NCBI GenBank assembly: GCA_940671915.1
Contig: CALNVZ010000174.1
Span: 21,086,485-21,150,484, forward strand
DNA: 64,000 nt
Reading direction: 5' to 3'
Origin: Paracentrotus lividus
Taxonomy: Eukaryota > Echinodermata > Echinoidea > Camarodonta > Echinidae
The notes under the pieces were generated by a model that had not been told where the DNA came from, searched no databases, and was given only the letters and a program-made list of their open reading frames with translations. Of the stretch, positions 57,231 to 64,000 are shown piece after piece. The translations under genes were made by a program, and so were the position numbers. How positions within the stretch are numbered: the stretch's first letter is position 1; each line of letters opens with the position of its first letter.

Positions 57231-59740
57231 TGTTTGTTTGTTTTTGTTTTTTTTGAAATTCTATGGCCATGCCATGAAGAAAATCAGAGCATAATTTATT
57301 AAATAAAAAAGCGAATCATTACACACAGGTAATCGAATTAGCATTTGCCGGAAAGGGTCCAAAATTGCTTGGGCCGAACCTTTATGCTCATCAGCCTATG
57401 GACCATACAGAGTAATGCTCGATAATTATCACCATGAAAGTTTGTGTGTGAAGTTATTGTTCTATTATCGTTGTCCGGATCTAATAAGGAAAAAAATGTT
57501 TACCTTTACCCCATCCTCTAAACTCTACACCATCGTTCATTATCCTTTACGATACAGCTGAGCTCTTCAAATAATTGAGCCGATTTGATATAATAACCCA
57601 ATTCTGTTGCCCAGCTTTGATGCAATCACCAATATCCGGCCTGGCTAAGAGTTTGTGCAACCTAGCTTGTTCACTGAAGATTGATGGTGAATTCGGTGGG
57701 TTGTGCTAAAGGCTTGGACGAGTGGTATTGCTGGAAGGGGAATGTCTTATGTGTGTTGATCGGGTAGTACAGGCCACCTGTAAAGATACTATACTGTGAT
57801 TCCTAGACAGCCTCAATATCATGTCATTATTGTGAACATCAAACTAAATAAATGTTCCATCCATCCTAATTTCTCACAAAATGACACCTAAACGCTTCTG
57901 CAATAATCTGCCATATGCATAATAACACATCGAATACTTCTATATTATAAGATAATTTCACGATAATTCAGATAATATAAATAAGGTTGGAGTACAGGTT
58001 TTCCTGAATATTCACATGCAAGTATTATGTGGAGAGTGAATAAACAGCCCAATGCCTTCCTAATTTTATTAGGACGATTTGCTGTTCGTAATCTTAATCT
58101 TGGTCTACGATGGACAAGCAAGGATTGAGAATGAGATATTAATCCCCCGGGAAGGCTACCACGGACTATGAATTCAGAGAAAATTGCAAATGTCATAACA
58201 ACTTAATAACGATGACTTAAATGGCACTCAGAATTGTATATAAAACTTATCTCAAATGGAATATAGATTGTGATTATTAATGTAAAAAATAATGCATCAA
58301 TATAATAGTATTGTCCGATATTATTATGCTGCTTACTATTGTATCCAGAATATTTAACTTATTTATCATCAAAGATGTAGGTTCAAACCCCAACACCTAT
58401 TTTTCTTTAAATATCTGTTGCATATACATGGTGGCCAAAATTATTAGAAACCAAGCATATTAATATAGATTTTAGTTATTTGCATTCAGTTGACACAAGA
58501 CGTGCCTTTTTTGTTTTTTGAAAACTCTAAAATGTTGCCCCTATCAGGATCAAAGTGTCATAACGTTAAAAAAAAATAAGTCTTTCCTTAAAAAGTATAA
58601 ATTTCTTCTAAAAGGAAATTTCCTGAGGATGTCAAAAAATGGCATTCATAAAGAAGATGAAGTGGCAACATCGTACGTGGGGATTTTTAGTTCTTTTGAG
58701 GCCCCCAAATTTTTAATTCAGAGCCCCTATTAATATCCCCTTTCAATGAACCTTAATTTTTCACACAATATCTGTATTGCTAATCAAATGTCCTTTAAAA
58801 TATATGATATTAAAGTACATTTCTTCATTTCATTAAAATAAATCTTAACCTTAAATTGGCATGGTTATTTTGGTTATCTATCGACCATGGAATGGGCCAA
58901 CCCACCCCTTCCCATGAGACCCAAATTTTCTTAACTTGGCATGTATTTGGGCATGTAAGAATGAATAAGCCTGCAAAATTTCACATGTCTAGATTAAACA
59001 CTTTTTGAGCTATCGGCATATGTAATTAGCATTATAACTTTTTTTGTATTTTTACTACATGTTTAGTTACAAGTCATATGGAAACTGAAAGCGCATAGCG
59101 CAACGATATAAAGCTGCGCATTACCTGATGGTCGAAACTATATAAATTTGGTATCACAAGATCATAAGCCTCTACTATCAAGTCATAAAAGCGTCGAAAA
59201 CAAAAAGTAACCTTAAACTTACTGCGGCAAATAAAGAGCATAGCTCTCAAAATATATAAAATACATGTATGTATACATACATAAATGTATATCATTATTG
59301 TTGTATTAATTTTGTCTTATAATACACTTTCAATGCATATCGACCGATGAATACATTATGTATGTACTACAAACGACAGGAGATTGGGCCGGTCGATACT
59401 GCTAATATGCTTTCCCCGTTTGTGGCTTTTCAAATCGATGAGAGTAGGCTGTGATTATTCGTGTTACCTGATTGTATTTCCTTTTAAATTTCAATTTACA
59501 ACACGAAATCAGATCATGTTTTCCGTTGTCGATGCTTGATACGTTGTCTTTTAAAAGAAAGAAAATTGTACCATAGGTAAAGGTAAACAACTACATTTAC
59601 AACAAAATAGTAGAGTCATTTTGGGGGTTCCGTGACCAAAACACTCTCTGAACCTTTTGTTCTCATGGGATTTGGCATTTCTGACCAATTTGAGGAAAAT
59701 AAGCTTCTATGTACCTCCCAAAAATTGGAAGGGAACAATT
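57230..59740. other. no gene seen; possible Tc1-type end at 58425
   Basis: TACATGGTGGCCAAAATTATTAG at 58425 resembles a Tc1/mariner terminal repeat, but no partner end was found. Otherwise AT-rich without features. Confidence 0.3.
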
Positions 59741-59741
59741 T

Positions 59742-60090
59742 TATAGCAGCCCCAAATCTAAAAATGGCGCCAAAATGGCCAAAATAGCCCAAATGCATAT
59801 ATCTCCGTAACATTAATTGAATCCCACAGGAGGTTGATTTTGATGTCTTGACATATGTTTTTGGGGACAGGGATTTCAATGCTTCCCTTGTTTTATTGGT
59901 AGAACATGTCCACTGCAGTGAAATCCAATATGGCCTCCCCAAAAAAAGGCGGGAACATTTTTTACAGCCCCAAATTCAAAATGGCCGCCAAAATGGCCAA
60001 AACTGCTTATATCTCAGTAATTAATTATCCTAGGAGGTTGATTTTGGTGTCTTGACATAGGTTTTTGGGGTCAAGGATTTCAATGCTAAG
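59742..60090. repeat. two-unit duplication, about 210-base period
   Basis: Unit landmarks AGCCCCAAAT, CCAAAATGGCCAAAA, GGAGGTTGATTTTG and GTCTTGACATA(T/G)GTTTTTGGGG occur at about 59742-59882 and again at about 59955-60090. The - strand 108-residue frame across it is not called. Confidence 0.75.
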
Positions 60091-61929
60091 ATGATGCATT
60101 ATTTGTTTTCTCTCGTTGTGAGAGGACCCCTGATTATCAGGGAGTTGGGGAGCTTGGTATTATCAAGCTCACAATACAGTCTGTATAAAATAAAGTGGGA
60201 AACATTTTTTTAATAGTATGAAGATTAGTCAAAACTTGGTAATGCTTGGTATTTCCATAATAGGCTTTCCTCTGCATTTTTTTTTTCCATCTCATTTAGA
60301 TCTTGAGATATGATTAGCTTTCTACAATCAATAATTCATTTAGCGCACGCCTCATTTAGTGCCATGCCTTTGTGTAGGTTTCGGACATAATCCGCCCAAA
60401 TGACCATGAAAGAAATATGAGTTTGTGTAAATTGAATTCTCTCGTCGTCATGCACACTAAAATTGGCATAACTTTTTTCTACAAAAGCAAATTCTTAAAA
60501 CAAATTGCATCAATAAAAAAAAGTATATTGGTTCTAAATTGATACCATATACACATACAATTTGCAAAAACTTCATTACTAATTTATTTTCCGAGATTGC
60601 ACCATTTTTAAAATACAGACTGTAGTTTAAATAACTTCTCGTCTTGAAGTGCATTATAATATCATTATTGCTTTGATTTAAAAGAGTATAAGAAACGTTT
60701 CAGCCTCATTAAAAAAATTATAACAATACAAAACGTAATGACTTGCCCCAAAACACGGTTAAAGTGTCTTTGCTTGGGCTTGGACTACGAGCCCTTTCAA
60801 TCCATATAGCGCATTGGCTATACTATAGGTCACGCTCGGTGAATAAAGTTTCCTTGTTGTTCTGAAGACTAGTTGAAATTCTAAGAAAATTGTCTTAAAA
60901 TAGGAAAATCGAACTTAAAAAGCTTTCAGTAACAACGTAGTGGTGACCAAGAGCTTTAATTTAGCCATTTACATTTCCAGGATGGATTAAGACCATGCAT
61001 AATTATTAAAGTGTTTTGTCCCAGGAACCGATTAAGTTCTTTGAATATCAAATATCTGGTTACATACCAAAGTTGATACCATGTTTTTAAAGTTAAAACT
61101 ATTCTCGGAAACAATTCTCTTCTTACTCTGTGAAGGCAATTCCTACTCATCAAAACTATAGTATCGCAAATTACCATACCAGCTCTTTACAATTTTCTTT
61201 TAATCTATATTTCAAAGCTAAGCTCGTGCCTTTAGAAAAGTGAAACCTGGTTTATCACATTAGCCTGAAACCTGAGATTTAATGTCATCATAGTTCCAAT
61301 TGAATAACCTTCTCTTTTATAATAAAAACACATTTTTTACATAGCATGAAAGAATATATTGCTTGAAGTGTTTCATTAAGAAATACGTGTTATTATGTTA
61401 GTAATGTCGTTATAACCCATTTTAAAGATGTTTCACGACTCTTTATCGCGATTGTTAATAAAATTGTCTGCATTATAATAACCATACACTATTTAATAAA
61501 GCACTTCACTCGACATTTGTATAATCAAGTAGTGTACGAGTAGAGTACTACAATAAAAAAAACATATCTAATTATATTTCCTCGGTAATAGCTTTATTTC
61601 TAAATACTCCCTCCCCCGGAGTAAGTAGTAAGACATATATTTTTCAAAATTGCTTTCACACTGATTTCAACTGATTTCAATAAAAGAATACCGTTTCAGC
61701 TGGGTTTTCCCAATATATATATATTTTTTTTATTCCAAATGTCATTTCCATTTAATCTGACTTAGTTAACCCCCATTGTGACAAACTTCTTGGCTCTCCT
61801 TATTAAGATGACAAAAAGGACCAATTATATGATTGTTTTCCTCCATTACCCATATACAGCAACTAATGAAATCATCATTTGTATTGAAAAATCGATATAA
61901 CGTAGTTTTACTTAAAGAATACTTTCTTC
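60091..61929. other. no gene seen
   Basis: AT-rich without clear features. Confidence 0.35.
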
Positions 61930-62840
61930 TCAAGAGTGCATTTCTGTTACGAAATATCACAGACGTTCAATAAATAGATGATTATGTTACAGCTCTGTTC
62001 AAGGGTACGTTCTCCAATTAAAAATATGACACAAAACACCTTTGTTCTTTTATGAGCTTGCTATTTTTACTAGTTCTGTTCAAGAGTGTTTCTTTTATTG
62101 AAATATCTTACAAAAACAAAACTAGCCCTAGTCAAGTCATTCTCTTTTTGAAGATATGACCAATAAGAAAAAAACAATTTTGTTCTTGAGGAGCTTTAAA
62201 AGCTTCTTTATTTTAAGTACGTAATAACCATTGACCCTTAGCTGACCTTTTTTTCAACACTTGTCATTGTCCATGTTATAATTACATGCATCTTTTAATA
62301 TGGTTATCTTATAAAACGGTTCTCGAGTTTAGCAGACAAAAATAGACTATCTAAGATATTCTTTACAACGATATTTATATAAGTACCGATTTTGTCGACA
62401 TTATTCTTGACAGTATATAGTGACAGTTAATCAAATTTTACTTTACCGGCATGTAAAAAGAAATAATGAAATGAAATGAAAAATTGGATCTCCTAGGGGT
62501 CATCAATTCATGTTAAGAAACTGTGATTAACCCAATGGTGATTGATGAGCATAATGTATAAAATTAACTGATTGTTTTACCCATGATTTCCTGTATTAAA
62601 ACAAATTTTTGTTTTCTCCCTCTCAAGAGTTCATTTCCTTTATGAAATATTAAAGGAAATCAACTTTTTTTCGTTTCGTTTATGTAAACGTTATTTTGCG
62701 ACGAGTTCAAGAGTGTATTTTTTTATTAACAAAAATATGACTGAAAGAATTTTTTAATTAATATCCCCTTTCCTTATAAGTGTTTAAAGACCATTGACAC
62801 TTGGCTGACATTTCTCTCAACAATTTCTAAAGTTCATTTT
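61930..62840. repeat. degenerate repeated region (CAAGAGTG...AAATATGAC units)
   Basis: Units of the type TTCAAGAGTGT-T/C-rich-AAATATGAC start near 61930, 62000, 62086, 62623 and 62706. A longer segment CATTGACCCTTAGCTGACCTTT (62231) recurs as CATTGACACTTGGCTGACATTT (62793). Confidence 0.6.
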
Positions 62841-64000
62841 ATTTTTTATTTTTCGCTGGTCCCTAATCATTCCTCGATTTCTGTTGGGATGCAAAGTTAT
62901 AGTTTTATATAGTTTCCCTTTCAAAATTAGCCACAGACAACACGATCTCTAGTTTAAAAACGGGAATAAGCGAATTAATTCATCCAAATTATATTCTTTA
63001 CAACAACAAAAAAAAGCAATTCAACGGGTTTTTTGTTTTGTTTTGTTTTTTGTTGTTGTTGTTGTTTTGTTTTTGTTTTTTTTTAGATACCGACGTTTTT
63101 ATATTATTTTCAAAAATATATCACTAATCCATTTTTCTTTGCCGGTATATTGCATTTTCATGTTTTTCTCCATATGATATTATGCCCCAAGCTCTTTCTT
63201 GATCGCATCTAAAATCGATGAATAATATGATATGCAGGCATTAAATTCTTAATTTTTGTTATTTGATTATACGGTATGAGAAAAAGAAAAACAGAGACAA
63301 CGTATAACACACTAAAAGGAAATTCGATATTCGCACTAACATTTCTTGGAGGAATAAACTTTTCTTTTCTTTTTGTTTGTTTCGTTTTGTTTTTTGTTTT
63401 TTTTAATTTACATATCATAGAATTTAATATTGTGTTATACTTCCATTTCATCTTATAAGCCTAAACTTATTTTTATATGTATAATAGTTTTTATGTATCC
63501 TATATAAACTGTCTGCTTTTAGATATGGTGCTATCACAAATTCACTGATAATTATATTGGCAGGTAATACTAAAGCGTACCACTTTACTTGTCAGTAAGC
63601 ATATCCATAATTGCATTTAATGGTAACATTGTTTAAAAATGAGTTTTGGAACACCATCATCCCATTAGACTAAGTACTCCCGGCAATTTGAACTGTAATA
63701 AAAAAAAAATGAGTCTTACATTTAAATTGTCCAAACGTTGAAATTAAAAAAAATATATAAAAAAGCTGAACAAAAATGGAACATTCCGCTAACATTGAAA
63801 TCAGCTCTTTAACATTTTTCATCCTGTTTTTTCTACATTCCCTGAGTTTACATACAAACTTACTCCTAACAATCATCCTTTATTTTATTTCAATTAGTAC
63901 TGTTTTCTTAATTTTCATATCCAAGTTAAATTAGTGTGTACAGGCAAAATGAATGGAATATACAATATCTTAAGTGCCGAATAAGAATTAAAAAGTAAAG
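62841..64000. other. no gene seen
   Basis: AT-rich with GTTTTGTTTT/GTTGTTGTT tracts at 63030-63085 and 63370-63400. Confidence 0.4.

Noticed and set aside
1-64000. CRISPR arrays, operons or prophage
   Set aside because: The sequence has spliced genes, SINEs and a LINE; no spaced direct-repeat array of CRISPR form is present, and the tandem arrays found have no unique spacers.

Overview
This is AT-rich, eukaryotic, intron-containing DNA from an animal. It is dense with short inverted-repeat DNA transposon derivatives (MITEs), simple repeats and a broken LINE. The only protein-coding genes I can support are the two subunits of a thyrostimulin-type glycoprotein hormone: GPB5 (beta) on the + strand, coding exons at 17654-17857 and 19929-20135, and GPA2 (alpha) on the - strand, coding exons at 51003-50892, 37431-37253 and 36389-36291. 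Both assemble into complete secreted cystine-knot proteins (136 and 129 residues) with clean splice sites and the intron phases expected of the family. The hormone pair, genome texture and repeat styles suggest a marine invertebrate deuterostome, most likely an echinoderm. That placement is inference; nothing here fixes the species.

Layout: 1-17.6 kb has no gene. It holds a GC-richer fold-back element (about 0.5-2.0 kb), a MITE inserted in a CT tract (3.1-4.1 kb), a 44-bp-type minisatellite (10.9-11.1 kb), palindromic MITEs (12.8-13.5 kb, 14.7-16.5 kb nested) and a cluster of tRNA-derived SINEs (16.6-17.4 kb). GPB5 follows at 17.65-20.14 kb (coding span) with a likely poly(A) signal near 20.71 kb. 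The 16.2 kb between the two stop codons (20.1-36.3 kb) is a repeat sink: a LINE of CR1/Jockey type (23.2-24.9 kb), hAT-like and other MITEs, a nested pair of DNA elements (26.6-28.4 kb), and a family of inverted-repeat elements that each carry two divergent tRNA-like, B-box-containing modules (28.9-31.8 kb, with a decayed copy at 37.9-38.3 kb). GPA2 runs leftward from 51.0 to 36.3 kb. Its first coding intron is 13.5 kb and is filled with MITEs and a roughly 148-bp tandem array rich in nuclear-receptor-like half-sites. From 51 to 64 kb I see only simple repeats, a young MITE with perfect 36-bp ends and two degenerate duplications.

How the genes work together: GPA2 and GPB5 family proteins pair non-covalently and signal through a leucine-rich-repeat glycoprotein hormone receptor (LGR). 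The two genes lie tail to tail within 33.4 kb, so the whole hormone is encoded in one locus. The most notable protein feature is that this GPB5 ends 19 residues after its last knot cysteine and lacks the final two cysteines of the usual beta pattern.
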